Shown: positions 29,201-40,891 of the stretch, piece by piece
Position numbering within the stretch: position 1 is the first letter of the stretch
Layout: each line of letters opens with the position of its first letter
NCBI GenBank assembly: GCA_916613615.1
Contig: OU744725.1
Coordinates: 6,182,708-6,246,707 of the forward strand
Direction of reading: 5' to 3'
From: Steromphala cineraria
Lineage: Eukaryota > Mollusca > Gastropoda > Trochida > Trochidae
DNA: 64,000 nucleotides
Position numbers and translations under genes: made by a program
Notes under the pieces: generated by a model
The model's database searches: none
Told to the model about the DNA's origin: nothing
What the model saw: only the letters and a program-made list of their open reading frames with translations

Positions 29201-30812
29201 GGTCAGAATACTACCAGACACTACCCACTCGATAAAATGTGGCATGGTAATTATTGTTAATGATCAGTTGTTATGAGTATGAATTGCACATAATTGATTA
29301 TCGTAGAATAATCTTTGTAAAGATCATTGCTTCACGGTGAATAATCTTATCAAAGATCATAACATTGCATAGAGAAGTCTTATCAAAGACAATTGCTTTA
29401 CACAGACTCATCTTTTCTTAGACCAATACTTTATAAAAAAATACCAATTATTTACATAGTGCAGTTTTATCAAGATCATTGTTTTACAAAGAATGTTCCT
29501 ATCAATGCTCATTGCTTAAGTTTTCATTTGGTGGTCAAATCATACCCCATTTCTAATATGATGAGTTTAAAAAGGAAACAGCAGCGAATAAAGTTTCATT
29601 TTCTTGTAGTAATCTCCACGAAACAAATCGAATATCAATCGCACGGGAAATCGTCATAGAGTTTTTTTTAATCTTTAACTATGAATACACTATTAATGCT
29701 TAAGTGAGATTGTATAATCTGCATGTTATCTGAAATTTACAGGTAATTTTAAAGTTATGCCTTGACATATGTATGTATGTTTTACCCTTCAAGCAATTTT
29801 ATATAGTTAAACTGATTAATTAAAAGGCTAACAAGCTAGCCTTTGCAAGTATGTGTACGTTGAAAACATTGGATAGAGCTTTGAGGCGGATCCTTACCCA
29901 TTATTATAACCACACAGTTCGGAATCAAATTTTGGTCACCTTTTTAAATACATTAAGAATTTCTACTCACCTGCTGTGTAACGTAAATATCCCGGACAAA
30001 GAAGGTCTCCTTGCCGAGACTGCCCTCGCTGAGAATGTCCTTCACAATGACAGCCCCAATGAGGTCGTGACGGGAGAAGCGGTCGAAGTCGTACAGGTTG
30101 AAGTACAGTGTTCGTGACGGCAGGTTCTCGTACCTAACACTGAACACAAAGGTTTCTGCGAACTCAGGATTCAAGGTTTTCCTATGCACTTTTGTCTGAT
30201 GTTTTGTTTTCCTGTCAGGAAGAAGATACACTTTGACGTACGGATCTGATGTTCCTGAAAAATCCTTGGCTGGCAGATTTTCTGCTCGGTTGATGGTGAC
30301 TTGAAGCGTTCCCTCCTCCTGTGAGAACTTGAGGCTGAAGAACAACTTGCCACAAGGAATGTGTTCAGATCTGAGCGAGTCCACTGACGCCTGTTTGTAT
30401 AGTTCCGGTTTGATTGCACCAAGTTCCGGCTGCTCTTTGTGCTTGAAGCTCTGGATAGAGAACTCTATGTTTGAGAGGTCGAGCCGGTGGGACAACATAC
30501 GCTGGAATGTTTGGTGTCTTTGTGGCACAGTCGGGAGCGTCCATTGCCGTGAGGATATCTGAAATAGGCCTCGTCTTGAAGGTGCCTTACCGACTTCTTC
30601 AGTTTTGTTGACTTCTATAAGGTCAGGAGTGCTCTGACTGATGTGAATGTTCCTGTCCGTAAGCATATCCTGTGAGAACTGCATCTGGTCTGGATCTTGG
30701 AACAACGGTGGACGCTTCTTCTTGCAGATAAACCAGGCAGCAGCAACAATGAGGGCAGCTATCAGAGCGGCGCAGCCTGTGATTGAACCCACAACAATTG
30801 GGTCTGTGTGTC
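16977..30812 (-). CDS. Synaptotagmin (Syt3/6/9/10-like), 5' end not found
   Basis: Four exons join in phase (30812-29971, 19012-18892, 17842-17671, 17205-16977), giving 454 codons from the membrane segment to the stop. The product is a vesicle or plasma-membrane calcium sensor: a transmembrane helix, a linker of about 120 residues, C2A, C2B and a short tail. Both C2 domains keep five acidic calcium ligands (DFSGTSD and DFDRFSRHD in C2A; DITGSSD and DYDRIGSD in C2B). C2B has the polybasic KRIKKKKTS strand and the C-terminal WYPL that corresponds to the WHXL motif. C2A segments such as [13 protein letters not shown] and [17 protein letters not shown] match the Syt3/6/9/10 group best. All splice sites are GT-AG. 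The first exon, with the start codon and the luminal N-terminus, must lie at a higher coordinate. I did not identify it. Confidence 0.93.
17206..17670 (-). other. Synaptotagmin intron (465 bp)
   Basis: The donor is GTGCGC after CGACAG and the acceptor TCCTCCAG. No other feature seen. Confidence 0.85.
17671..17842 (-). CDS. Synaptotagmin exon: C2B core
   Basis: 172 bp, starting after TGTTGCAG. It begins with the last two bases of the Asp codon of DPYVKVS and includes the polybasic strand [19 protein letters not shown] and VVDYDR, ending two bases into the Arg codon. Reading phase agrees with both neighbours. Confidence 0.95.
18225..18868. repeat. Imperfect minisatellite, about 55 bp unit
   Basis: The repeated core is TTCCACCAATGACTTGTCGA, then CAATAGGTAGCATTTCAAGA, then ATCATCGTTCCT. 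Two adjacent copies near 18650-18760 are nearly identical and others are diverged. The array is split by the MITE at 18270-18535. Confidence 0.8.
18270..18535. mobile_element. Mutator-like MITE with 84 bp inverted repeats and 9 bp target duplication
   Basis: The left end CAGTCTAAGTAAACCTAGCC and the inverted right end CAATCTAAATAAACTTAGCC begin inverted repeats of about 84 bp with roughly eight or nine mismatches. CATTTCAAG flanks both ends (18261-18269 and 18536-18544). The neighbouring minisatellite units show the empty site, GTAGCATTTCAAGAATC. Long inverted repeats and a 9 bp duplication are the pattern of Mutator-like elements. It has no coding capacity. Confidence 0.8.
18892..19012 (-). 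CDS. Synaptotagmin exon: start of C2B
   Basis: 121 bp between acceptor GTTTCCAG and donor GTGAGAC. It encodes [20 protein letters not shown], the first C2B strand, and then [18 protein letters not shown], ending one base into the Asp of DPYVKV. The phase joins exactly with 29971 upstream and 17842 downstream. Confidence 0.95.
20594..20645. repeat. Perfect 28 bp palindrome with an extra repeat arm
   Basis: AGGAGATATCGCTT occurs at 20594-20607. The palindrome at 20618-20645 is made of AAGCGATATCTCCT directly followed by its reverse complement. The first arm can also pair with the palindrome's left half across a 10-base loop. Confidence 0.95.
20684..20816. promoter_or_regulatory. Cluster of CRE-like sites (TGACGTCA)
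   Basis: Perfect TGACGTCA sites lie at 20720-20727, 20736-20743 and 20769-20776, with several near-matches (ATGACATCA, AACGTCACA) on either side. They sit in a short diverged repeat with core CAATGCTATGACGTCA. They could bind CREB/ATF proteins or simply be repeat sequence; nothing here proves use. Confidence 0.5.
23617..23795 (+). other. Candidate short exon with a membrane-like segment
   Basis: A GC-richer block in the AT-rich intron has a + strand frame from ATG at 23617 through [20 protein letters not shown] and ITYWLRC, a plausible membrane helix, and then GTGAGT, a good splice donor, at about 23792. I know no matching family and found no partner exon. The opposite strand is also open over part of it. 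It may be a nested first exon or chance. Confidence 0.2.
24691..25701. mobile_element. Non-autonomous piggyBac-like element
   Basis: TTAA flanks both ends (24687-24690 and 25702-25705). The ends are inverted repeats beginning CCCATTTGTGCATGAC (left) and CCCATTTATGCATGAC (right, inverted), with one mismatch in 16. TTAA duplication with CCC...GGG ends is the piggyBac signature. A 37 bp block containing GTCCCAT..ATGGGAC occurs near the left end (24697-24733) and again internally (25543-25579). Only short open pieces are seen (for example near 25200-25340), so there is no working transposase. Confidence 0.78.
29001..29075 (+). repeat. SINE-like tail with GCGCTATATAAAT and ATTT repeats
   Basis: GAAGCGCCTGTGAGCAACCT then GGCGCTATATAAATAGATTA and ATTTATTT repeats. 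The same block occurs inverted at 35677-35742, 42203-42271 and, diverged, at 53835-53911. It resembles the conserved 3' tails of short retroposons common in marine invertebrates. The 5' part of any such element is not recognisable here. Confidence 0.6.
29080..29520. repeat. Degenerate tandem repeats of about 45-55 bp
   Basis: Repeated, diverged motif of the type TTTACATAG...TCTTATCAAAGATCATTGC (for example near 29090, 29320, 29370 and 29460). Related pieces occur upstream at 28770-28860. Confidence 0.45.
29971..30812 (-). CDS. Synaptotagmin exon: membrane segment, linker and complete C2A
   Basis: 842 bp between acceptor TCTGTTTCAG and donor GTGAGTAG. The exon opens two bases into a codon, so an upstream exon is required. 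It encodes [12 protein letters not shown], a membrane helix ([17 protein letters not shown]), then CKKKRPP, a typical palmitoylated Cys and basic stop-transfer. A Ser-rich linker follows, and then all of C2A from [10 protein letters not shown] to VRDIYVTQQ. Calcium-ligand Asp residues are present in both top loops. Having helix, linker and C2A in one uninterrupted exon is notable. Confidence 0.95.
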
Positions 30813-33800
30813 CTGAAACAGAAGAACGCAGGGTTATTCATGCCACACGAAGGTGTATCATATAGCCAAGATTACCTCATAATTTAATAACAACGACAAT
30901 AAAATGGTTTGAACAATAACGATATAATCGGTGTAAGCCCTGAACTGTGTGTAATCACTGGCGCGGTATTGTGGTCGGTCGTCCTTGTGAGAATTTGCTG
31001 CGCTTTGAAATCCATCCGTCTCGGGAAATGAGTGAAACTCATGCCCCATGTGTTTAAATCACAACTGAAGCTGGGATCTGGTGGCCTTCATAATGAATTA
31101 TAAATGAATGTGTTGCTATTCGCATTGTCCACTAGGGACCAGTGACATCCTCTTAGTTGAGCAGAGTAGTAAGCCTCTATCTGCACAGGCTACTTCCTTC
31201 ACACCAAAACAGTGCTCGTCACAGCTCGTAGAACTATTTACAAAACCCATCTCTGTGAGTTAAATTAGTAGTAATTGAATTGCATGAATTAATCTCTGGA
31301 AGGAATTTGCAATTATAAACACATCTGCATCTTTTTCTCTTTCTATTCATTTCACTGCCTGCGTACTTAATCTGACGTAACAATCTGTAAATGATGCTCT
31401 CTCCCGCGGTCCGATCTAAATAACTAGATTAATCCCAATGAATTATGCATACATAGAGCACAGCCAAGCATAAACACGTCAATTGTAAAGAAACCTACAG
31501 TAAAGATCCCTGCCCTAACTTCAAGCACAGTATACCACCCAACAGGTACACAGTGTACCGGTGTGGTACACTCCAGGATAATTCACTCCTGGAATTAGAC
31601 AATCAACGGGGACAGTCTTGAAATCACTTAGATTTGCATAAGAGGTTTAACTCCTTACTTCCGTATCGTTCAGGAGTATTTAACGTGTAACAGCGGCGAC
31701 CTGCTCGTCGTATATCCGGTCGTGTGTCCAACTATAAGGTTAATATCTGCACTGGACAGTTCCTTGACCACAAGTAGCTATTGGTCACCAATCGGTGTTG
31801 TAGTCCCGGGAGACTCTACAGTTAATGAGAAAACAGACACCCAAGCAGGCTCGTGTCCAAATTAGTCGCCTTTGGACCTGACCTGATGTGAAAGTGAATG
31901 GAGAGGACACCTGAACCTGGGGTCTAGAACGCTTCTGGAATACGGCCTTCCTGCAGGGATACTACACCGTAGCTGGACTCACTGACACCGTGGCAAATCC
32001 TTTTTACACTGCGAAGATTGCCTCTCATATTGAGTTTATCGCCTGAACAAATCGGTAAAGAATAAATAGCTCACCTATCTGACTACGTTTGATACAATTT
32101 GGCGAGTGTAACCTCCACAGAGGACCCAGTGACACATTGGATCAGGAATAGTATTCTCCTCATGAAGACAGTGACACAATCGATATCTCATATCTGGAGG
32201 AATGTTATTATGCTTTGAGACAAAGCTTCCATATGTAGGTCTTGGCGATTCACTATTTTGCACCGACATTTTTACGTTTTTGTTGTCCCTTCCAATTACA
32301 CGAAGAGAGATTGACAATCGGTTTCCGCAGGAAATCAATAAGTGATTTATCAAATAACAATTTGTCAAATAGGAACAAATTTGATATTGACCTACAAATG
32401 CAATAGAAAAGATTGCTTTTTATGAAAATCCCATACCATAAGACGTTGATTTAATTGATGACGCTAAAGTTTAGGTCACTTTGATAAGATTAAAGCCCCT
32501 TCATCATAGCTGCATGCGGTTCGTGATGGAATTTAGCTATTAAGAAACGAAATACACCACTCGGTAGAAAAATAATTCATTGAAAGATTGATATCATATT
32601 TACATGTTTTAATCAACAATAAAATACTCATTTCGATGTTCGAATCCAGTAGCCTACAGTAAAAGTGCTATTGCTTTTAACGAACCCCCTTTCGGTTTCA
32701 TAACGAGTATCTCATTCGGAGAAAAGAAAGACAATTTTGTCGTCAGAGATAAGAACGGCTTTATAGGGGCAATAGCACGTTTTTTTATTATAATTTCATC
32801 TTTTGAAATTGTCACTATTAATTGTAAGTCAACAAGCCACAAGCCAATCATCCATAGTCAGAGGACAAAGTATGAATATTCACATAAAATCCATTAGCGG
32901 CCATTTTGTGTGAATACCTTTAATTCATTTTGTGTAAGAAAAAAGAATCGCATGGCTGAGCTTTATGTTATATATTTAAATTGTTACTGCTTAAATAGAT
33001 TGTCTTTCAATTGGAACCATTTATTTTCATTTTCCTGACATCACCTTATATTCCTCCTAAAACGTGCTACTGTCCCTTTAAATACGCTTCATTGGCAATG
33101 GGAGAATTTAGAGATCACGAAAGATGACCATTTGTAACAGCCGTAAATCAAATCTCCTATCGTCATTGCATGAAACTACGCATATGTAATTACATAAGCG
33201 TATCGAATCTGTCGAGCATGGTGTTTTCAATTGTTGAAGAACTGTGAATTTAATTACTGTGTCGGCACTTGTTTGGCACAACAGCCCCTCATCAGTAATA
33301 CTAATTTGTAAGTTCTTACAATATCCCATTCTCACTCATATCCTATAGATAAGGTAGATTTCTTATCACTTTTGGAATGACATGTCAATTTCATTAACTA
33401 CGCAAGGCATATCATAGCGTAGTGTATCAATATAGGTCATTTGTTGTGTTGACAAGACTGAATGGCATGTAGTCTCTCTGTAGGTTGACGATAGCGTGTG
33501 GTGAACTAAATATCGTTTTGAAAATGAAATCAACCACCAACATAATTCAAACTTGTTAATGCAGGCGACGATAATGTGTAACAATTGACCATGAAAGTCT
33601 TTTTTATTCTAAACATTGTTGTTCTATGATATTGGCATATTTTATCGATGGCTTCAGTCCTTATTTTTATGCATGAAAATGTGTATATTTAAAATTATAT
33701 CCTATGACTTGTATCTCAATTTTAACAATGTTACAGCATTCGTTCGTATCACAAAACAGGTTGGTTGTGTTTGCTTGTTGGTTCTCGGAGTATGTCAATA

Positions 33801-34120
33801 TTGCCGTTCATGTTGCCCAATTCAATTACACGAATTTCACACGGCAGGTGGATGCCAGAGATAAGGCGAATCACAGTCAGAGAAACCAGACACAGAGAGC
33901 TGCTTCTGCTGGAAACAAATCGATTTTATGTTGTGTGATTTCCATTATCTTCACTTCCCGGGCTTTACCTTGTGTTGTGTTATATGTGTCGTGTTTATTG
34001 TCCGCTTCAAAACCCAACAGGTGACGATTGATGTTAATGTATATTCTTTTGGACTGGAATTTATGGCATGTTTCTGATAAGTTATGGAACACCATTTGCA
34101 ACTTTCCCTAACTTCCATTA
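30813..34120 (-). other. Synaptotagmin 5' intron or upstream region
   Basis: Mostly AT-rich, with a more GC-balanced part at about 31,100-32,050. It contains the MITE at 32765-33079. No exon with a start codon compatible with the 30812 junction was recognised. Confidence 0.5.
32765..33079. mobile_element. MITE, family copy 1
   Basis: About 315 bp, with ends AGGGGCAATAGCACGTTTTT and the inverted AAAGGGACAGTAGCACGTTT. The interior matches the copy at 53700-54143 (shared TCATAGTCAGAGGACAAAG variant, GGCGGCCAT variant, ATTCATTTTGTGTA, AATCGCATGGCT). There is no coding sequence. Target duplication is unclear. Confidence 0.75.
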
Positions 34121-34605
34121 TTCTTTTCCTGGCTTGGAATTATTACATTTTTGTAAAATGTATAACGATTTTTCTTTGACGTTTTTCGAAATAAACCTTG
34201 AAACATCATTGATAGATTTCTGAAATCAAGACGACAAATAATCGGCCTTCTTATTCTTTTTATTTGAAACTTTGATTCTTCTTTTCCTGCCTTGACATCG
34301 TTTATTTTTCAAAAATTATTTTTGTGTGAAATGTATTGCATGTTCCCTTTAACGTTTTTATCTAGAAACATAATAAAAAAGATTTCTGACATCAATAAGA
34401 CAAATATTAGGCCTTCTTTGTGTCATGTATTTGAAACTACACTTAACTTTCAATATTCTGTTCCTGGCCTGAAATCTTTTTATTTTCGGAAATTAATTTA
34501 TGCGAAATGTATTGTATGTTCTCTTTGACGTTTTCCTATATATCACATGGAAACATAATTGACATAAAAGACATACTTAAGGTCTCTATTTAAATAATAG
34601 ATTTC
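34121..34605. repeat. Three diverged tandem copies of about 160-178 bp
   Basis: Copies begin near 34121, 34280 and 34460 with TTCCTGGC/TTCCTGCC and share TGAAATGTATTG.ATGTTC, CTTTGACGTTTT and a GGAAACAT-like segment. The third copy contains the left breakpoint of the 6.5 kb duplication, and a fourth, partial copy opens its second half (41041). Confidence 0.65.
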
Positions 34606-35676
34606 AAATTGAATGCTTTAAAAGAACAGTTTCAAGGGGAGAATTCGAAAAAGTTATTCCGCCATGAAGAGCATTGCCTATTTGTCAAATGATAAATTAT
34701 TTCATTTCTTTGTGGGCATTTAGAAGTGTTATACATCATGCACCAAATACATTTATATATATATATTTTTTTAACCGTTACATTGTTTTGCATTCGTGTC
34801 AAATGAAGACCAACTTGCGGATATCCCTTCTCTATTTGTCTTTATAAAATGACACACGTGTCCTTTAATATGTTAACAGTATTTTTTTAAAAATGTTCGT
34901 ACACTACATATTATTCTTTTTTAATGGTCACATTAATCGAAAGTAAGACGAAGGGCCAAACGAGTGTCACCACGAAGCGTTTATATTGTGACTCTATGCT
35001 TGATTGGATGTTTACTGCTACCTCCCTAAAAGCGGTTTAGTCGATCGAACTGCGTTTATACACACAATGAGAAAATCATTAAAAACAGTCTGTGACTGAT
35101 TGACCTACGTCCAAGGAATTGTTCCTGTGATACTGTTTTCTAGTTACAAATGGTAATTGCCTGGACTTTTGCCTGACAAATACCCCATTATCTCTGGTAC
35201 CGGAAATTGTCGATGGCAATCGTCGATATTGAAACGTGTTGATAAAACTAGATAAAACTAGAACCACATGAAAATACCTGTAGATGGAAGAGACATATTC
35301 AGTCAATTTAATCCGATGCCACGTCCATCAAAATAACATCATGCTGAAACGTACATTGAGGTTACTGTAAGAGTAACTGCCGAGTAGAACGATATTGTTT
35401 GGGTATCAGTGCAACCGTTACGAGTAACTTAACATGCTGGAGTAGTATGATATTGTTTAGGTAACAGTGTAACGGTTATGAGCAACTGAACATGCTGAGG
35501 TAGTGCAATATCGTTTAGGTAACGGTGTACTCAATATGCCTTCTCGAGAATATTATATTCACGTCTTAATTCAGACACACATATTCAAGCCATTATCAAA
35601 TGTAGAATACTACTTATTAATAACAGTTGAGAGTTTGTGATATATGTGTAATTATAAATGTTGTGTTATGTTTTAT

Positions 35677-35742
35677 AATAATAATAATGATTAAGGTATT
35701 TATATAGCGCACATATCCACACCGAGTGCATGCACAAGGCGC
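35677..35742 (-). repeat. SINE-tail block (inverted)
   Basis: AATAATAATAATGATTAAGG then TTTATATAGCGCACATATCC and a GGCGCT end: the reverse complement of the block at 29001. Its duplicate is at 42203-42271. Confidence 0.6.
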
Positions 35743-38700
35743 TCCCTGAATGATTACCATGATCTAACAGTCTCGTTGAATCATGATATTTTTTATTACA
35801 CAAAAACTAGCTAGTAACTGAATATTTCGTAGTCAATGGAGATCTAATCTACTGTGAGCGTGTCGTTTGTTGTGGTGTGAACTTCACCTTATCTCTTGAT
35901 ACTGAAAGCTTCAATCAATCAAACAGACACCAGCTTACACATATTTAAACAGATCCTCTTTGGTTACGTCATTTGCTATTGTTTTTCGTATCAGAGCATT
36001 ACATGTGCTTGCATGAACATATCAGGTTCTATTCTCAGCTTCAGGACATTAGAAATTAATAAGTTGGTGTTATTGTCTTTGTGATTCTTTTATTTCAATG
36101 TGCGTTACAACATGACAAATCATTAATCAGATGATGTCACCAAACAAGGTTCAGCCATCTTGTATTTGAATTATGCAAGGCGGGAATTTAGTGTACACTG
36201 TACAGATGTTTCGATAAAGATCTCAGCTTACACACTTACAATATTGTTCTAGTTCGTGATTGAAGATAGAACGGCGTTACAGTACAGGGTTACCCAAGTT
36301 CTCCTCCTAACTCTCATGATAACTTAAGGGCGTACGATCACCTCAGGGCATTTTGTATACTCAAGCGGCAGTTTACTATGATGAGTTTGATTTAAAGGGA
36401 AAGGACTTTATAGTTCTTTATGGATATTTCCTTTTTAAAGATTTGAACATAAGCAATTTTGTCAAAAATATAATATCATGTTCTCACATTTATTTGCGTT
36501 GAACAATAATATTTATTTCACACATGTCTTCTAAATACAGTACAGTGTAATAGCGTTACAGTTACATATTGTCACATCTTTGAGTTTGTCAATAAAATGA
36601 ACAAAAACAAGGTGTATTTGTACACAACACGATCACATGTTCACTCACACTGTGCAATTGATGTATGCAGATTGTCTATATTAGCTATGCTCCTATGCGT
36701 CCTCATAACGTCATTGAAACCACATTATTGTCTCTATACAGAGCGTTGTTTACTGACTTTTTGTGCACAAAGCACGAACTGAAACTGTCAAGTATATCAA
36801 AGACTAATACAAGAAATTTGTACAATTGAAACAATAGCAGACACTCAGCAATTAACTCAATGCTAGCTGCGACCAGGTAATTTGCACCTCTGAGCTAGTA
36901 ACCTGTTAATCATTTCAAAAATCGGTGAAGGCCATTTGCCGACTTCAGTCCACACGATCCTTCATCTGGTACTGTTATCTAGTAACAAATGAGTCCAGGT
37001 CGATATTACGATGTTTCATTATCACTGATTGCAGGAAGTTATTCATATCTGTCACCTGTATGAAGTATTATCAAAACGGGAAAATAATTGCTTGACTAAA
37101 TGGATGGGGGAGAACTTAATTTTCATCATGAAATGCATATAAGGAGGAAATACATATCACTGAAATTGACAAATAAAATCGATAAACGAAACAAATGAAT
37201 TGTGAGTCTGGGGAAATACACAGGATTGCCATATTATAGTCATAATATATGTTGTTTTAATGAACATACCGAAGTCTGCTTTTTTTTTAGCACTCTTGTT
37301 TGCTCAAAATACCTGAACCTTTAAAATATTGGTCACACCAGATCCAATGAAAATGACATGATTCGCCAGACACTGAAATTCACTCCTTCAAAACAAATTA
37401 AATTAGGACCAATCACTCTTGATGATACTTTTAACCTTTATTGATTGATTAAGCGTTACTAAATCAAGAAGTTGAATATTTCTGCTGTCAGTGATGTGTT
37501 GCTGCGTATAGTTGACCCTGTCTGGCATAATTTACGCTATAATTGAGCAATCTTAAATTTGATAATTTACAAATAGTAATAACCTTCGTTTTATATATAT
37601 ATAGCTACAATAACGCAACGGTTTTAAAATTTCTCAAAGTTATGATGATTCTAACATAAAGGTTTGATTTGATATGATTTAATTAATGAATGTAATTCTT
37701 ACATGATGTTTGAGGTATTTAAGTACAAATCAATCAGTAATAATACCTACTTTCACTTTCTTTTGGAAAATAACATATTTTCTATTCTGTGCCCACGTGA
37801 GGCAAAACTTGGTTAAATTGTTTACATGACTACCTGCCCACATGACTATTCAAAAGACGATTACAAAAGAACTCCATTAAACCTCAATTTGAAAGTTGTT
37901 ATGAAGAGGATATTCAGTAATTACAAAAAAAAACTCGTAAAGAGTCACATTTAATCAACTTTGCTTTTTAGCATTTTATCCATTACTTATATAAACATGC
38001 CTCTCAAAGATACTGAAATTCAATCCAGTAGGACTACCTTCATATCCTTTGAATTCAAATAAAGTCATCTTAATCATATAATATTACATTCTACGGAAAT
38101 TGGCACATCAATTTTATCATATTGAAGCCCACAAGGCCAAAAGATTCCCATAACAGATAGAATAACATTTTGATGATATTGAACTGGAAGGACACAGTTT
38201 GGTTCCCGTAACATGAGTCGAGGTTTCCTCTTGCTTGATTAAATTGGAAGGGCATAAAAAACATGTCCACAACCATAACATTCGTTTTGTGTTGCTCTAC
38301 GAGTGACATATGCAATGAAATCATCATTTTAGTCAAAAGATTACATCTCGCGAGAGCCATATACAGGAGACTCGGTGATACTTACTACAAGCTTATTGTC
38401 GTTAAGTTCGATTTATTGGGACGGTATACGTTTTCTGAAAATGAATAACTATTCCTTTATAAAAAATACTTCATGTCAAATGCTTTGTCGAACGTCTTAT
38501 TACTCCAATTGACACTACTCATTTCTGCTCAGAAAAATGTTATAAACGTGACGAAACTTTTGTTTAGGAAATATCTGCTACATTTTGGCGATGTCTTCAT
38601 ACATTGATGACAGTCATATGCAGGAAATACTCATTATGAAAAAGAACTCTTACTTTAAGATGTGCTGAAGAAATGTCTATTCAAAGATTCAAACGCTTAA

Positions 38701-40716
38701 TTGAACAATCCCCAAGTATGGTTCTTATTGGTTTACCTATAAGTGTACAGAACTCTAGAAATTACCTTAATTGTATTGTTTAACAAGGTGAGACTTTGTT
38801 CAAAGGTGTTTAAAGATATATTTTCCTAGCAATGAGCCTACAAAACGTCTGTGAAGGATAGAATTTGAATATTGATTTGTCATTGTATTCCTTGATTCGA
38901 GGACGATTGGATGCAGTTTCATGTTTCTGTTCCTTGTTGAATGTTACGTTTTCTTTAATAACAATTTATTTAGTTAAATAAACTTCAATGTAGCAAGATT
39001 GATGGATACGTGATAAGGCGATTAATCATTTCTAACTATGAGTTTCTATGCCATGGTTATGGAATACCAATAACTGTTACCTAGCTTGATGTTTCATTGC
39101 AAACAGACCTGTCAACTATCGATTAAGAAACGCAAACCAATAACTAAGTTGCATGTTGCATGTAGCATGTTGCATGTTGCAGTTGCAAAATCGTACTTCT
39201 CATTTTCCAAAAGCAATGTCAATAAGTTACACTTCTCAATAATGTCAGCAGACAGCAATTATATGAACAGCTGTAGCTTTGTATTTGACTCAAGGTTAAC
39301 CGTGACGATTATATACTTTTTAGATGATGCGTTTATAATAATGTCAAAGGCTTTGTTTACGAATTTAAAAGATGGGGTCCCGTCAAAGTTGGATAAATGT
39401 ATCTAGGATCAAGAACGTGATTGACATAATCAGATATTCCTGAATTTGTCTTACGTGACAATAGAACACGCATCAAACACGCATCAAACGTGCAGGATTC
39501 GTCTGGAATAATCTGTTTCAGTTTATCTATCAAGCATGTTTTCGTTCAATATATTGTAAATTAAGTTTTGAACATCATTAGCTGGGCATTCATTTACACG
39601 TTTTTAAAAATCCAAAGAAAAGTTGACAAAATTATGACAATATCTAAAATTTGTCTCCAACTTTCTTTCTGAGATGACAAATGAAGGTGCAAATGAAGAG
39701 TTGACTGTGTTGAGTGCAAATACGATATTTCTTTGAAAATTAATTTATTTACAATACCGACAGGTCTCTGAGTAGGAAACACAATTCAGTTCCAACATCT
39801 CACATATGTTTTTTTAGTTTAAACGAGAATAGTCGTTGGGCCCAATTGCATAAATTCAAAGATTGTATTACATTTCTGTTTTTGGATTTGAAATATATTC
39901 GGGGAGCTTTAATTTCTATAAATTTCTCTCTTGTGAAACATTTGAAAATATTCTACAATCACACATATGAGTTACTCAATAGGTAGTCATGATCTAAGGA
40001 GATATTTTCACAAAATATTGTTTGAGTTTTGATCAAATCAAAACAACCCCCCCAAAAAACATTGTTCTAGCATTTCCGACAGTAGACGTTTTTCAAAGGT
40101 TTCTGATGAACTATCTGATATAAAAATCACTTCAAAGAAATATATCTGTTACAGGTAAATAAGCAATTTTGCTAAATTCAGAATTAATATTTGAAAATCA
40201 CAAAAGTGATGATTCAAAGATAGAGCAGAATAAAAATGTTAGAATCACGTTATAAAAAATAGCTAAAGTGCTGATTAGTACCAAACAAAGACCTTTTAAT
40301 ATTGATTACTTGATACTTTGATTCAAGACCAGATTTCTGAAAGCAATGATCTTATTTCTCAATCTTCCAACATTTTAGACATTAAACGCGAACAAAATAG
40401 TTTGACGATCACAAATGAAAGGCGCAGCCAGAGCATATATAGTGTATAGATGCCTGTAAGCAGCGATCGAGAAACCTTGCATCATAATTAGCAGAAAGGG
40501 ACAAATCTTTTCATTAAACATAGCTCATTCTTATGATTTCGTTTCTGTACCAATATGAAGTTATCCAGAACCTTCACACACATATCCTCGGAGTGAAGCA
40601 ATCGGAAAGTACACACATGTTGTCAACGTGTTCTAGTTGTAATTACAGGTAATGACCCACGGCAGGTGATATACGAGCTGCAGTGAGACACATATTAAAG
40701 CAGCCAGACAGCAACA

Positions 40717-40891
40717 GCTGCCACATGATATCCAGTGTATTGCTGCCACATGATATCCAGTGTATTGCTGCCACATGATATCCAGTGTATTGCTGCCACA
40801 TGATATCCAGTGTATTGCTGCCACATGATATCCAGTGTATTGCTGCCACATGATATCCAGTGTATTGCTGCCACATGATATCCAGTGTATT
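40717..40891. repeat. 25 bp minisatellite, seven copies
   Basis: The unit GCTGCCACATGATATCCAGT plus GTATT is repeated seven times with no change that I can see. Because 25 is not a multiple of three, the minus strand stays open in rotating frames, which gives repetitive but probably meaningless reading frames. Confidence 0.95.

Larger units (their letters stand above)
19013..29970 (-). other. Large synaptotagmin intron (10,958 bp)
   Basis: Splits C2A from C2B. It contains a 28 bp palindrome (20618), a CRE-like cluster (20720-20795), a piggyBac-like element (24691-25701), a SINE-tail sequence (29001-29075), degenerate tandem repeats (about 29080-29500) and one short candidate exon (23617). 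The remaining stretches (19.0-20.5, 20.9-23.5, 24.0-24.6, 25.8-28.4 kb) are AT-rich, with no gene that I can support. Confidence 0.85.

Noticed and set aside
30858..31049. 63-codon minus-strand frame just upstream of the synaptotagmin exon as its first exon
   Set aside because: It lacks a donor in the correct phase for the 30812 acceptor, and its sequence does not look like a synaptotagmin N-terminus.
40717..40891. Regular short repeats that might suggest a CRISPR array
   Set aside because: The copies are directly adjacent without unique spacers, and the genome is animal. This is a minisatellite.
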